This document shows, one piece after another, positions 51,338 to 60,087 of a stretch of DNA of 64,000 bases. This stretch comes from Brevibacterium limosum. Its GTDB lineage: Bacteria; Actinomycetota; Actinomycetes; Actinomycetales; Brevibacteriaceae. Numbering within the stretch: the stretch's first letter is position 1; each line of letters starts with the position of its first letter. Below the pieces are notes generated by a model, which was not told where the DNA came from, made no database searches, and worked only from the letters and a program-made list of their open reading frames with translations. The position numbers and the translations under genes were made by a program. Location of the stretch: assembly GCF_011617705.1 (NCBI RefSeq), contig NZ_CP050154.1:1674001-1738000 (forward strand), in the 5' to 3' direction.

Positions 51338-52617
51338 AGCGCCTCCTGCAGACGCGCACGCTGCAGCTGGACGGCCCGGACGAAGGCCTTCGTCTCCGGC
51401 AGCAGTCCGTCGGCGCGAACCGAGCGCAGGTCCTGGTAGTAGCCGGCGACGGCTTCGTTCTCGGATTCGGCTGTCTCTATGAGCCAACCGAGGATGACGG
51501 TGCCGGCGACGATATTGTCCTCGATGTCGAGCAGGTCGAGTCCGCGGCCGACGATATCGGACGCCCAGCGACCGGAGCGGGGAGTGATCTGCATGATGCC
51601 GATCGCGTTGCCGGCCGAGACTGTCGTGTGCTGGAAACCGGACTCCTGCGCGGCGACAGCCTGCATGAGGGCAGGATCGGCGCCGAGTTCGACCGACAGA
51701 GAGGCGACGAGCAGCTTCGCCTGTGCCGGGGCCGGATGACGACGGTGCAGCAGAGTGTATTTGTTCAGCCGTGCCGCGTGGAGCACAGAGGGACGGATGC
51801 CTTCGACCTGCGCGCTGGCGGCGACGCGGGGGATATCACTCGGCGCTTCAGGTGCGGTGCGACGCGGGCGGGCCTTCGACGGGCGCAGCAGAAGCAGCTC
51901 ACCGACCGTGATGAATGAGTCATCACCCATGGCGTTGGCCTGCCGCAGGGTCGCCGGTGTGATTCCGTGCCGAGCGGCGATTGTCTGCAGGGTCTCACCG
52001 GGGGCGACGACGTGCGAGGGATCATCATCGGGCAGGTCGTTCTTCTCCGGCAGGGACAGGACCTGACCCTGGTGGAGGTTCTGACGCGGCGAGATGCGGT
52101 TGAGCTCGGCCAGTGCGGGCACGGAGACGCCGTGTTTGCTGGCCACACCGTAGAGGGTGTCGCCCTGCTTGGCCTTGTACGTGCGCCCGCCGTGGGTGAC
52201 GGGAACGGTCGCGCCCGCGGTGCCCGAGATCCACTGCGGCCCGGTACCAGCAGCCGCGAGGTTCTCGTCATCGGACGTGCGGCCGGAGACGTCGTCGGCC
52301 GGTTCGTCGGACGGCGTGGACTGATCGTCGGACGACGTGGACTGATCGCCGGAGGACGGGAGCCGATCCTCGGAGGATGCGGGCCGATCGCCGGTCGCCG
52401 GGGACGAGTCCGAGTCCGGCGATGTCGCCGAGGCGGCCTGTGCGTCGGAGGATGCGTTCTCGTCGGGGGATTCGGTGATGGGGGCCACCTCGGTGGCGGA
52501 TTCGTTTTCGGGGTCGACCCGTTCGGCTCCTGGGATCGGACCGGTCGAATTCACCTTCGATGCGGCGCGGATGTCAGGAGCGGCGGTGACGGGCTTGTGC
52601 CGTCGCGGTCGTGTCAT
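51334..52617 (-). CDS. LysM-containing lytic transglycosylase
   Basis: The 427-residue protein has a Ser/Asp-rich leader of about 130 residues. Two LysM peptidoglycan-binding domains follow near 143-188 ('TYKAKQGDTLYGVASKHGVS') and 201-243 ('HVVAPGETLQTIAARHGITP'). The SLT domain has its catalytic Glu in 'MQAVAAQESGFQHTTVSAGN' near 325, then 'AIGIMQITPRSGRWASDIVG'. It cleaves glycan strands. No clear signal peptide or membrane helix is present in the leader, so export is unexplained. It overlaps pknL by 4 nt, coupling a peptidoglycan-sensing kinase to a peptidoglycan-cutting enzyme. Confidence 0.85.
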   Translation of the reverse strand: MTRPRRHKPVTAAPDIRAASKVNSTGPIPGAERVDPENESATEVAPITESPDENASSDAQAASATSPDSDSSPATGDRPASSEDRLPSSGDQSTSSDDQSTPSDEPADDVSGRTSDDENLAAAGTGPQWISGTAGATVPVTHGGRTYKAKQGDTLYGVASKHGVSVPALAELNRISPRQNLHQGQVLSLPEKNDLPDDDPSHVVAPGETLQTIAARHGITPATLRQANAMGDDSFITVGELLLLRPSKARPRRTAPEAPSDIPRVAASAQVEGIRPSVLHAARLNKYTLLHRRHPAPAQAKLLVASLSVELGADPALMQAVAAQESGFQHTTVSAGNAIGIMQITPRSGRWASDIVGRGLDLLDIEDNIVAGTVILGWLIETAESENEAVAGYYQDLRSVRADGLLPETKAFVRAVQLQRARLQEAL

Positions 52618-52733
52618 CTGTCACCTGTTGACTTCATGTCGAGTGGGGAAGCTACGGTCTCAAGCCTAACGAGTAGGCGGGCCCGACCCGAGCATTCGGC
52701 GCCGCATGGCGAGGTGTTTCTGCCGAATATTGC

Positions 52734-52739
52734 TACGCT
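52734..52739 (+). promoter_or_regulatory. Putative -10 box of the Rv2175c-like gene, leaderless
   Basis: TACGCT ends 7 nt before the GTG at 52747. No ribosome site intervenes. The promoter lies in the 129-nt gap shared with the divergent lytic transglycosylase gene. Confidence 0.45.
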
Positions 52740-52746
52740 TGAGGAC

Positions 52747-53097
52747 GTGAATACCGAAGAACTCGTCCAGGACTGGGCCCCGCTGCCCGACATCGCAGAA
52801 CTCACCGGGCTCGGCATCTCCCAAGTGCGGAGGCTGCTCGAAGACGGTGCCATCTGCGGCATCAAGATCGGCACGCCGAAGGTTCTTCGGGTGCCCTTGG
52901 CTTTCTTCGTCAACGGTGAGGTCGTCAAACCGCTCAAGGGCACCCTGCACACCCTCTACGACGCCGGATTCGACTACGAAGAAGCCATCGTGTGGCTCTT
53001 CACCCACGACGAGTCCCTGCCCGGTCGTCCCATCGACCTGCTTCGCGCCGGCAACAAGAAGGAAGTGCGCCGCCGCGCTCAGGCCCTCGCGTTCTGA
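52747..53097 (+). CDS. Rv2175c-like DNA-binding protein (PknL-associated)
   Basis: The 116-residue protein has a winged-helix-like N-terminus 'WAPLPDIAELTGLGISQVRR' near residue 10, followed by 'LLEDGAICGIKIGTPKVLRV'. The C-terminal helical half contains 'GTLHTLYDAGFDYEEAIVWL'. In M. tuberculosis the equivalent Rv2175c is a DNA-binding substrate of PknL, phosphorylated near the N-terminus. Gene proximity to pknL here supports the same partnership. The first residues 'MNTEELVQ' offer a possible Thr phosphosite (inference). It runs opposite to the kinase. GTG start, probably leaderless. Confidence 0.85.
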   Translation: MNTEELVQDWAPLPDIAELTGLGISQVRRLLEDGAICGIKIGTPKVLRVPLAFFVNGEVVKPLKGTLHTLYDAGFDYEEAIVWLFTHDESLPGRPIDLLRAGNKKEVRRRAQALAF

Positions 53098-53141
53098 TCC
53101 ACGCGATGCTCCTTCTCGGAGGGCGCTCACAGCGAATGGGC

Positions 53142-54446
53142 TCAGCTGGAGCGGTAGCTCAGCGCTGTCGCGAATCCCTTGAGTCTGTCCTGCGCCGCCG
53201 ATCCGATGCGCACCCGCGCCGAGGCGTCCGACACTGCCGCTGACACGGCACCTGAGCCGCTTCGCGCCCACGTGTCGACGACCGTCGCTGCGTGGGCGTG
53301 TTTGTCGGCGATGAAGGATTCGACGGCGGCGAGGCCTCCCGAGTCGGTGATCATGTCAACGCATTCGGCCACCTCGGCGTCGGTGAGATCCGGAACGCCC
53401 AGACGTGAGGCGAGGACCTCGAGCTGGTCGGCCGAGATCCGGGCCGCGGTCTCGGCGATGAGCACGGTCCGTTTGCCTTCGCGGATATCGTCGCCGGCGG
53501 GTTTGCCCGTGGCCTGCGGGTCGCCGGCGATGCCGAGGACATCGTCGCGCAGTTGGAACGCCTGCCCCAGGGGGAGGCCGAAGCCGGAGATCTCCGCGAG
53601 CAGATCTTCGTCCGCCCCGGTCAGCGCCGCGCCGAGGAGGAGCGGCTGTTCGACCGAATACTTCGCTGACTTGAAGCTGAGGACCTCCCACGCGCGATCG
53701 GCGATCCGGTCGTCGTCGAGGGGGATGACCTCGGCGAGCACATCGAGGTACTGGCCGACCATGACATCGCGGCGCACGGTTCCGCGCAGTTCGCGGGCCG
53801 GGCGGCTGCCGCCCAAGGCCTCCTGCGAACGTTCGAAGAGCTCTTCGCTCAGCGCCAGGCAGATATCGCCGATGACGATGGAGGCGGAGACGCCGAAGGA
53901 GGCACCGTCGCCGTGGAACCCGGAGCGCTGATGCCGGGCTTCGAATTGGCGGTGCAGCGCCGGCCGACCGCGGCGGGTGTCCGAATTGTCGATGACATCA
54001 TCGTGGATGAGCGCGGCGGCGTGCAGCAGTTCGAGCGACCCGGCCGCCTGCGCCAGACCCGCAGTGACGTCGGCGGCGGTGCCGGTCGTCGGGCGGACGT
54101 CACCGCCGGCGAGCTGGAAGCCCCACCACAGCAGGACGGGGCGGATCCTCTTGCCGCCGCGGGTGAACTCGATGAGTGCTTCGCCGATCGCAGTCGCATC
54201 GGGTGAGATCGCCTCGAACTCGGCGGCCTTCTCGGCGAGGAACGCCTCCAGCTGGGCGGACACCTCGGCGGCGATGGACTCCGGGGAATCGAGAGACTCG
54301 ATGAGGGCGGGGAGGGCAGCGGTCGCCTCGGGTGGGGCGGTCGCCTCGGACGGGGCGGTCGCCTCGGACGGGGCGGGTGCGGCTGACGATGTGGGTGCGG
54401 AGGACGCGCGGTGCTCGTCGGGCGTCACTGAATTGTGTGAGGTCAT
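53142..54446 (-). CDS. Polyprenyl (geranylgeranyl-type) diphosphate synthase
   Basis: The 434-residue enzyme elongates isoprenoid chains. The first aspartate-rich motif is 'HAAALIHDDVIDNSDTRRGR' near residue 145, and the second is 'AFQLRDDVLGIAGDPQATGK' near 295. 'FTRGGKRIRPVLLWWGFQLA' near 95 binds diphosphate. An Ala/Ser/Pro/Thr-rich leader of about 45 residues with 'ATAPSEATAPPEATA' repeats precedes the fold. The position near pknL and Rv2175c matches idsA2. The chain length cannot be read reliably. It overlaps the lipoprotein gene by 4 nt. Confidence 0.9.
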   Translation of the reverse strand: MTSHNSVTPDEHRASSAPTSSAAPAPSEATAPSEATAPPEATAALPALIESLDSPESIAAEVSAQLEAFLAEKAAEFEAISPDATAIGEALIEFTRGGKRIRPVLLWWGFQLAGGDVRPTTGTAADVTAGLAQAAGSLELLHAAALIHDDVIDNSDTRRGRPALHRQFEARHQRSGFHGDGASFGVSASIVIGDICLALSEELFERSQEALGGSRPARELRGTVRRDVMVGQYLDVLAEVIPLDDDRIADRAWEVLSFKSAKYSVEQPLLLGAALTGADEDLLAEISGFGLPLGQAFQLRDDVLGIAGDPQATGKPAGDDIREGKRTVLIAETAARISADQLEVLASRLGVPDLTDAEVAECVDMITDSGGLAAVESFIADKHAHAATVVDTWARSGSGAVSAAVSDASARVRIGSAAQDRLKGFATALSYRSS

Positions 54447-54988
54447 GAACCGATGTTTCCGCCGACGGTGACGATCGAATTCGCCTTGTCCTCCGAGTCC
54501 TCGGCGACCGTGACGACGAGGACGCTGTCATCGTCCTTGTGCTTGAAGTTGACCACGCGGGCGCTCTTCGTCTTCATCTCATCACCGAGGGACTCGAAGT
54601 CGGCCTTGCCGAGCTCCTTCTCGTAGAACGCGAAGATGTCCTCGGCATCGGCTTCGGCACGGACGACGAGGCTGACCTGCTCGGGCAGCTTCTTGTCCTT
54701 GTCGTTGTGAGCCTTGACGATCGATGCCGAGAGCACCTCGGAATCCGGGTAGGGCCTGATGTACTCGGGCAGATCCTTCACATCGTTCGACGTGTCGGGA
54801 TCTGAGCCGGTGGCCTCGGTCGATGCCTCGGCCGACGCGGTCTCGGACTCCGCCGGAGCCGCAGCGGTCGAGGTCTCCTGAGCGGCCGAAGGGGTCGATT
54901 CGGCCGTGTCTCCACCGTTTCCCGAGCACCCGGCAAGCGCGAGAGCGGCAACGATGGGCAGTGTCATGACAGCGGTGCGCGATACCAT
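54443..54988 (-). CDS. Putative lipoprotein of unknown function
   Basis: The 181-residue protein has a signal sequence ending in the lipobox 'LALAGC' with Cys near residue 21. A Thr/Ser/Ala/Glu-rich linker follows to about 68. A compact domain comes next ('DLPEYIRPYPDSEVLSASIV', 'QVSLVVRAEADAEDIFAFYE', 'KSARVVNFKHKDDDSVLVVT'). The domain's strand-helix-strand look resembles small secreted actinobacterial domains but I recognise no family. It sits upstream of the prenyl synthase with a 4-nt overlap and is divergent from dinB by 60 nt. Confidence 0.75.
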   Translation of the reverse strand: MVSRTAVMTLPIVAALALAGCSGNGGDTAESTPSAAQETSTAAAPAESETASAEASTEATGSDPDTSNDVKDLPEYIRPYPDSEVLSASIVKAHNDKDKKLPEQVSLVVRAEADAEDIFAFYEKELGKADFESLGDEMKTKSARVVNFKHKDDDSVLVVTVAEDSEDKANSIVTVGGNIGS

Positions 54989-55048
54989 GCTTCAAGAGTA
55001 CCTGGACTGTTCGGCGGAGCCGAAAGGAACAAGCGCGAGGGGCAGGCG

Positions 55049-56284
55049 ATGAGTCGGAAGCAGCTGGCACGATCCGGAGGCGATCTGAGCCGACTGGGCA
55101 CTGACGACGCCGGTGCCACCATCCTCCACCTCGACATGGACTCGTTCTTCGTCTCCGTCGAGCTGCTCAGCCGACCCCACCTCGTCGGACGCCCCGTCAT
55201 CGTCGGCGGCCGCAGCGGACGCGGAGTCGTCGTCTCGGCCAGCTACGAAGCGCGCGAATTCGGGGTGCATGCGGCGATGCCGATGTCGAGGGCCATGAAT
55301 CTGTGCCCCATCGCCGAGGTGATCCCACCGTCCCATGGCCTGTACTCCTCTTACTCCCGCCAGGTCTTCGACCTCGTCTCCGAGGTGACCCCCGACGTGC
55401 GGCAGGTCAGCGTCGACGAAGCCTATGTCGACGTCTCCGGTGCCGTGCGTCGTCTCGGATCGCCGGTGGAGATCACCACCCGGCTGCGAGCACAGATCCA
55501 CGAGCGCACGGGGCTGAGCGCCTCGGTCGGCATCGCCGTCAGTCGAGTCGTGGCCAAACTCGCTTCCACCCGGGCGAAGCCGAACGGTCAGCTCCTCGTG
55601 CCGGTGGCCGCGACTCAGGAATTCCTCGACCCGATGCCGATCGAAGCGCTGCCCGGAGTGGGGGAGAAGACGCAGGAGGGGTTCTTCCGCTACGGCATCC
55701 GGCTCATCGGCGATCTTGCCGCAGTCGACGAGGATTGGGCCGCACGTGTCTTCGGTGCCCAGGGCCATCAGCTGTGGCGAGCCGCTCACGGCCAGGACTC
55801 CTCCGGATTCGACCAGCAGGCCAAGGAGCATTCGATCAGCGCGGAGAACACCTTCGGCGAGGACATCTGGGACCTCGATGTGCTCGAACACGAACTGCTG
55901 CGTCTGGCCGACAAGGTCGCGTACAGGGTCCGTGCCGAAGGAAAAGTGGCCACGAGCCTCGGACTGAAGTACCGCCTCGGCGATTTCACCACCCTGTCGA
56001 GGTCGGTGACCCTGTCGGCTCCGACGGACCTGGCCCGGGAGATGTATGAGGCGCTGCGGCCGGCCCTGCGCAAGCTGCGCGAGCAGCGCGCCCAGGGAGT
56101 CAGGCTGCTCGGCGTCAGGGCCGCGGGTCTCAGCGATTTCGCCGTCACCGGGCGGCAGGCCACCTTGGACGAACCGGAGCATTCCGGACGCGAAGCCGAG
56201 GTCGCCCTCGACGAGGTGAGACGTCGATTCGGCAGCGAAGCGATCTCTCAGGCCTCGCTTCTGCGCAGGCGACCCGACGCCTGA
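55049..56284 (+). CDS. dinB: DNA polymerase IV (Y family)
   Basis: The 411-residue translesion polymerase has a catalytic 'ILHLDMDSFFVSVELLSRP' near residue 26, 'VVVSASYEAREFGVHAAMPM' near 62 and a second acidic motif 'QVSVDEAYVDVSG' near 116. Helix-hairpin-helix 'IEALPGVGEKTQEGFFRYGI' lies near 200, and a little-finger domain covers about 245-365. The C-terminus 'RRFGSEAISQASLLRRRPDA' lacks an obvious clamp-binding QLxLF box, which is often replaced in Actinobacteria. An ATG with a weak GAGGGG site starts it. It is divergent from the lipoprotein gene. Confidence 0.94.
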   Translation: MSRKQLARSGGDLSRLGTDDAGATILHLDMDSFFVSVELLSRPHLVGRPVIVGGRSGRGVVVSASYEAREFGVHAAMPMSRAMNLCPIAEVIPPSHGLYSSYSRQVFDLVSEVTPDVRQVSVDEAYVDVSGAVRRLGSPVEITTRLRAQIHERTGLSASVGIAVSRVVAKLASTRAKPNGQLLVPVAATQEFLDPMPIEALPGVGEKTQEGFFRYGIRLIGDLAAVDEDWAARVFGAQGHQLWRAAHGQDSSGFDQQAKEHSISAENTFGEDIWDLDVLEHELLRLADKVAYRVRAEGKVATSLGLKYRLGDFTTLSRSVTLSAPTDLAREMYEALRPALRKLREQRAQGVRLLGVRAAGLSDFAVTGRQATLDEPEHSGREAEVALDEVRRRFGSEAISQASLLRRRPDA

Positions 56285-56415
56285 GAGCGGGTGAGCGGGA
56301 GCACAGTCTGAAGACCCCGTGGGAATCCGGCCCCTGAAGGCCCCCGGAGATGTTTTTTCAAGCCTCAGAGACTATGATTGTGGGAAAGACTTGAGTAGCG
56401 AAACGGGGGTTCGAG

Positions 56416-56823
56416 ATGCCACTCTCCGATCACGAACAGCAGCTGTTGGATCAACTGGAGAAGCAGCTGCGCAGTGAAGACCCTCGTTTTGCCCGGAATA
56501 TCTCGGAAACCCAGGCCGCGGCCACGGGTCCCGGGTTCTCCGCCAAGCGCTTCGTCCTCGGCATCCTCATCGCTCTGGCCGGACTGGCCGCGACGATCCT
56601 CGCGATCTCGCTCATCTCCAGTTCGACTTGGTGGATCGCCCTCGGCGTCGTCGGATTCGGCCTCATGGTCGCCGGAATGTACTGGGCGTTCAGCCGTCCC
56701 GGCCGTGCGCACACCACTCAGACCGACTCTCGGAACTCCGGAGCGAAGTCCGGCTCCAAGGGCGGGGCCGGGTTCATGAGCCGGATGGAAGACCGGTGGG
56801 AGAAGCGCCAGCGCGGCGAATGA
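56416..56823 (+). CDS. DUF3040 small membrane protein
   Basis: The 135-residue protein begins 'MPLSDHEQQLLDQLEKQLRS', the hallmark of DUF3040. It then has 'EDPRFARNISETQAAATGPG', two membrane helices at about residues 47-68 and 72-92, and a basic Ser/Gly-rich tail. The family is actinobacterial, of unknown function, and lies near mraZ-rsmH in mycobacteria (Rv2169c) as it does here. TATGAT at 56373-56378 is a plausible -10. An intrinsic terminator follows 20 nt after the stop. Confidence 0.9.
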   Translation: MPLSDHEQQLLDQLEKQLRSEDPRFARNISETQAAATGPGFSAKRFVLGILIALAGLAATILAISLISSSTWWIALGVVGFGLMVAGMYWAFSRPGRAHTTQTDSRNSGAKSGSKGGAGFMSRMEDRWEKRQRGE

Positions 56824-56843
56824 TCCGCACTCTCCACGATCAG

Positions 56844-56871
56844 GGCACTCTCGATATGAGAGTGCCTTTTT
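56844..56871 (+). terminator. Intrinsic terminator after the DUF3040 gene
   Basis: Arms GGCACTCTC (56844-56852) and GAGAGTGCC (56858-56866) form a 9-bp stem with loop GATAT, followed by TTTTT. This is a classic Rho-independent terminator and the only one with a T run seen in the window. It argues that the DUF218 gene starts downstream of it. Confidence 0.88.
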
Positions 56872-56873
56872 CA

Positions 56874-57569
56874 ATGCCCGTCCGCGCGCTCGGGATCGCC
56901 GGTGCGGTCCTCGCGGGAGTCTTCGCCTTCGCCGAGGCGGCGCACTGGCGATCGAGCCGCCGACGCCTCGGCGACGGCCGTGGAGTGGTGAGCTGTCGAG
57001 CACAGCCTCAGGGCCTGACCGGGTTGAGCACAGAGCCCCGGATGACGGCAGGCAGCAATCAGATCATCGTTGTGCTCGGGTACGCCAACCACGGGGAGCG
57101 GCCGAACGGAATCAACCGCTTCCGGGCCCGTGCCGGCCTGCGGACGATCGATCCGGCGGCACGTTCGACCGTCCTCATCTTCTGCGGGGGAGCCGTCATC
57201 AGGCGGACACCGGAGGCGCTCATCCTCGAACGCTTCGCCCGTCGGACGCTCGGCTTCACCGGCCGATCTCTGCTGGAGACGCAGAGCTCATCGACGTGGG
57301 AGAACATCGCCAACGCGATTCCGCTCATCGACGAGGAACTCACACCTGCCTCGACGATCAGCGTCGTCTCGAACTCCCACCATGCGGAGAAGGCCCGTGA
57401 CCACCTGTGGCAGATGCGACCGGATCTGGCACGTCGCCTCGTGCGCGGGGGAGACTACCGATTCGGCGAACATCCGTGGGTCAGACCCATCGCCGCCGTG
57501 CGCGGTCTGATGGCCCTGCGGATGCTTGACCGAGAGAACGCCGGACAGGCCATCAGTTCGGACGATTGA
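56874..57569 (+). CDS. DUF218 (YdcF/SanA-like) membrane protein
   Basis: The protein (231 residues from ATG 56874) has a single N-terminal membrane segment 'LGIAGAVLAGVFAFAEAAHW'. A DUF218 domain follows: 'QIIVVLGYANHGERPNGINR', 'STVLIFCGGAVIRRTPEALI', 'TQSSSTWENIANAIPLIDEE', 'TISVVSNSHHAEKARDHLWQ'. The family includes SanA/ElyC, implicated in envelope integrity. In-frame ATGs at 56820 and 56856 exist but lie before or inside a terminator, so I start after it. No ribosome site is visible, so the start is uncertain. Its 3' end overlaps the convergent transglutaminase gene by 17 nt. Confidence 0.82.
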   Translation: MPVRALGIAGAVLAGVFAFAEAAHWRSSRRRLGDGRGVVSCRAQPQGLTGLSTEPRMTAGSNQIIVVLGYANHGERPNGINRFRARAGLRTIDPAARSTVLIFCGGAVIRRTPEALILERFARRTLGFTGRSLLETQSSSTWENIANAIPLIDEELTPASTISVVSNSHHAEKARDHLWQMRPDLARRLVRGGDYRFGEHPWVRPIAAVRGLMALRMLDRENAGQAISSDD

Positions 57570-60087
57570 ACAAGCTGGCCGGCCAGATCCTCGCGGAGAT
57601 CCGGCTGCCCGGCGTGGCCCGCTCCGACAGCTCCGTACTCACCTCGTCGATGAGCGCGCGCACTTCGGAGTCGTCGAGAGACTCGGCCGCGGCACCGTAG
57701 CGCTGGGCTTCGAGAGCATCGACGAAAGCCGACAGGGCGGAGTCATCGCGACCTGCTGCCTCCGGTCCGGTCGGGGCCGGACTGCTCAGACGCTTCAGCC
57801 GCTCATCCGAACGATCGAACGCCGAGGATCCGGCAGCCCCGTCGCCGTCTGCGGCGGCACCGGAACCGGCAGCCAGCTCGGCGGCGGACCTGCGCACGGG
57901 TTCACCGGTCTCCGGATCGGTCTCGGGACCCGTGGAGCCGGCAGCCGTACCAGCGGAGCTCGAGACGTCCGCGGACCCTGCCGCAGCGCCACCGGCAGCA
58001 CTGGCTCCGGCCGCAGGCACGGCGCCGGCCAGCACGAGTTCGTTGAAGCGCAGCGTCCGACTCGAATCCAGGCTCTGCCCGAAGTCGGTGGCCAGAGCCC
58101 GCACTTCGGTCCACACCGCTTCGAGATCATGCGGATCCTTCGTCCGGCGCGACCGCAGGATCGAACGCCAGATCGCCGGCAGCGCGGCGAGCAGCAGCAG
58201 GACGAGCACGACCGCTGCGATGCCGAAGACCGTGCTGAGATCCGAGCCGGCCGGCTCAGCGGCCTGAGTGCTCGTCTCCTCCTCGGTGGGCTCGTCGGAG
58301 CCGCCGGTCGGCGACGCGGATTCGGTCGGTTCCTCGCTCGGGCTCGCCGATTCCGACTCGTCGCTGTCCTCCTGCTGGCCGGCGCCATCGGCCAGAGTCC
58401 ACTTCGGCGGATCGCCGGCGGGACCGCCGGGGGTGGGTTCGAAACGGACCCAACCGGCGCCTTCGAAGTACAGTTCGGGCCATGCATGCGAATCCTGCAT
58501 GCTCACGTCATAGCTGTTCCCGGCTTCATCTCCGCCGGCGAATCCGACGCCGATACGGGCCGGAATACCCATCGTCCGGGCCATGATCGTCATGGCCGAG
58601 GAGAACTGGACGCAGTAGCCCTGCTTATCGGCCAGGAAGTCCGAGATCGCATCGCCGCCGGCACGTTCGGGAGCATCGAGCGAATACTCGAAATCACCGC
58701 CGCGGAAGTACGCCTGCAACATGACTGCGGCCTCCCACTGGTTCTGTGCATCGGCGGTGACCCGCTCCGCGGTCTCCTGCACACTGGTCGGCAGAGAATC
58801 GGGGACGGCGAGTTCGGTCTCGAAGTCGCTCTCGGACACCGGAGTCGCAGACTGCAGATCTTCGACATCGGGGTTCGGGGACAGGTAGTCCATCGAATAC
58901 TGCAGGCCACCGGTCTTCTCACCGTTGCCGACGATCGTCAGAGTCTTGTCGTCGAAGATCCACCGCCGATCCAGATCCTTCGGCTGCTGCGGTGCATACG
59001 GCGACGGCAGATACTGCTGGTCGTATCTGTCACCGACAGTGACGCTGATCGTCTCTTCCCTGAAGTTCTCATCCCGCGGCATCCCCTCAGGCCATGGCAT
59101 GCCGTCGGCGGCGATCGCGAAAAGATCGAGGCTGAACGGGCTCGGTGCCCAGGCCTCTCCGTCGAAATCATCGATGGACGTCAACCTGATCGGATCCGCG
59201 TCCTCATCCGTCGTCTGGAAACTGAACAGCGTCGAATCGTCACGATCGCCGAGGTTCTGGCGCAGGTTGAGGAACGGGTTCGTCACCGTCAGATCGCCTT
59301 GGCCCTTCGAGGCCCGATCGGGCAGGCTCGGCACCGGCGGCAGCAGAACGGGCAGACCGATGCCGATCGCCAGAGCCAGAGCTCCGGCCAGGATCGCCGT
59401 CATCCCGCCGCGCCAGCGGGTCGCCGGCAGATAAGGGCTGAGCATGAGCAGCAGGAAGGCCGCGAGGATCGCGACCACATGCCACCACTGGACTTCCTGA
59501 GAGGCGAAGTAGACGGGGATCATCCACAGCACGAGCAGCAGCACACCTCCGACCTTCGGCGCCCGCAGGTCCGAGACGAGGCCGTCGATGAGGATCGTGA
59601 TGAGGGTGAAGGCGATCGTGAGCATCGCGATGAAGCCCGGAGTGCTCGCGGCCGGGGGAGCAGTCGCGTAGAGGTCGCTGACTCCCTCGGAGAGCAGGTC
59701 GACGATCGTTCCGAAGGACTCGCCCGTCGGTATGAACCCGAGCAGCAGCGAATTCCCGGCGCAGACGACGAAGACCGCGATGAGACCGGCCACGCACTGA
59801 GCGATGACCGCTGTGCCGCTCGAGCGCAGCACGGGGACGGTCCGGAACACGGCACCGATGATGACGACGACGGCGACGGCGACCAGCACGGGCGGCAGCC
59901 AGGCGAAGTCCTTGAACACCGCGGATACGGCGACAGCGGTCAGAGTCATGGCGACGAAGACGACGATCGCTTCGAGCCAGCCGGTGCCCGGACGCTCATC
60001 ACCTGTCGACACGCGGGCCGACCGGCCCTGCACAGGAGGTTCGGAAGCAACCCCGCGCGGACGGGTGGGAGGAGTATCGAGGCTCAT
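57553..60087 (-). CDS. TgpA-like membrane transglutaminase-domain protein (DUF3488/DUF4129)
   Basis: The 844-residue protein has about seven N-terminal membrane segments (DUF3488 region, residues 30-260). An extracytoplasmic transglutaminase core near 485-570 has Cys in 'FLADKQGYCVQFSSAMTIMA' and His in 'MQDSHAWPELYFEGAGWVRF'. A further helix, 'VFGIAAVVLVLLLLAALPAI', precedes a cytosolic DUF4129-like region with Ala/Gly/Ser-rich linkers. P. aeruginosa TgpA, of this type, is linked to cell-wall metabolism. It is last in the MoxR-DUF58 operon. ATG 60087 overlaps the DUF58 stop. Earlier in-frame starts lie inside DUF58. Confidence 0.9.
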   Translation of the reverse strand: MSLDTPPTRPRGVASEPPVQGRSARVSTGDERPGTGWLEAIVVFVAMTLTAVAVSAVFKDFAWLPPVLVAVAVVVIIGAVFRTVPVLRSSGTAVIAQCVAGLIAVFVVCAGNSLLLGFIPTGESFGTIVDLLSEGVSDLYATAPPAASTPGFIAMLTIAFTLITILIDGLVSDLRAPKVGGVLLLVLWMIPVYFASQEVQWWHVVAILAAFLLLMLSPYLPATRWRGGMTAILAGALALAIGIGLPVLLPPVPSLPDRASKGQGDLTVTNPFLNLRQNLGDRDDSTLFSFQTTDEDADPIRLTSIDDFDGEAWAPSPFSLDLFAIAADGMPWPEGMPRDENFREETISVTVGDRYDQQYLPSPYAPQQPKDLDRRWIFDDKTLTIVGNGEKTGGLQYSMDYLSPNPDVEDLQSATPVSESDFETELAVPDSLPTSVQETAERVTADAQNQWEAAVMLQAYFRGGDFEYSLDAPERAGGDAISDFLADKQGYCVQFSSAMTIMARTMGIPARIGVGFAGGDEAGNSYDVSMQDSHAWPELYFEGAGWVRFEPTPGGPAGDPPKWTLADGAGQQEDSDESESASPSEEPTESASPTGGSDEPTEEETSTQAAEPAGSDLSTVFGIAAVVLVLLLLAALPAIWRSILRSRRTKDPHDLEAVWTEVRALATDFGQSLDSSRTLRFNELVLAGAVPAAGASAAGGAAAGSADVSSSAGTAAGSTGPETDPETGEPVRRSAAELAAGSGAAADGDGAAGSSAFDRSDERLKRLSSPAPTGPEAAGRDDSALSAFVDALEAQRYGAAAESLDDSEVRALIDEVSTELSERATPGSRISARIWPASLFNRPN

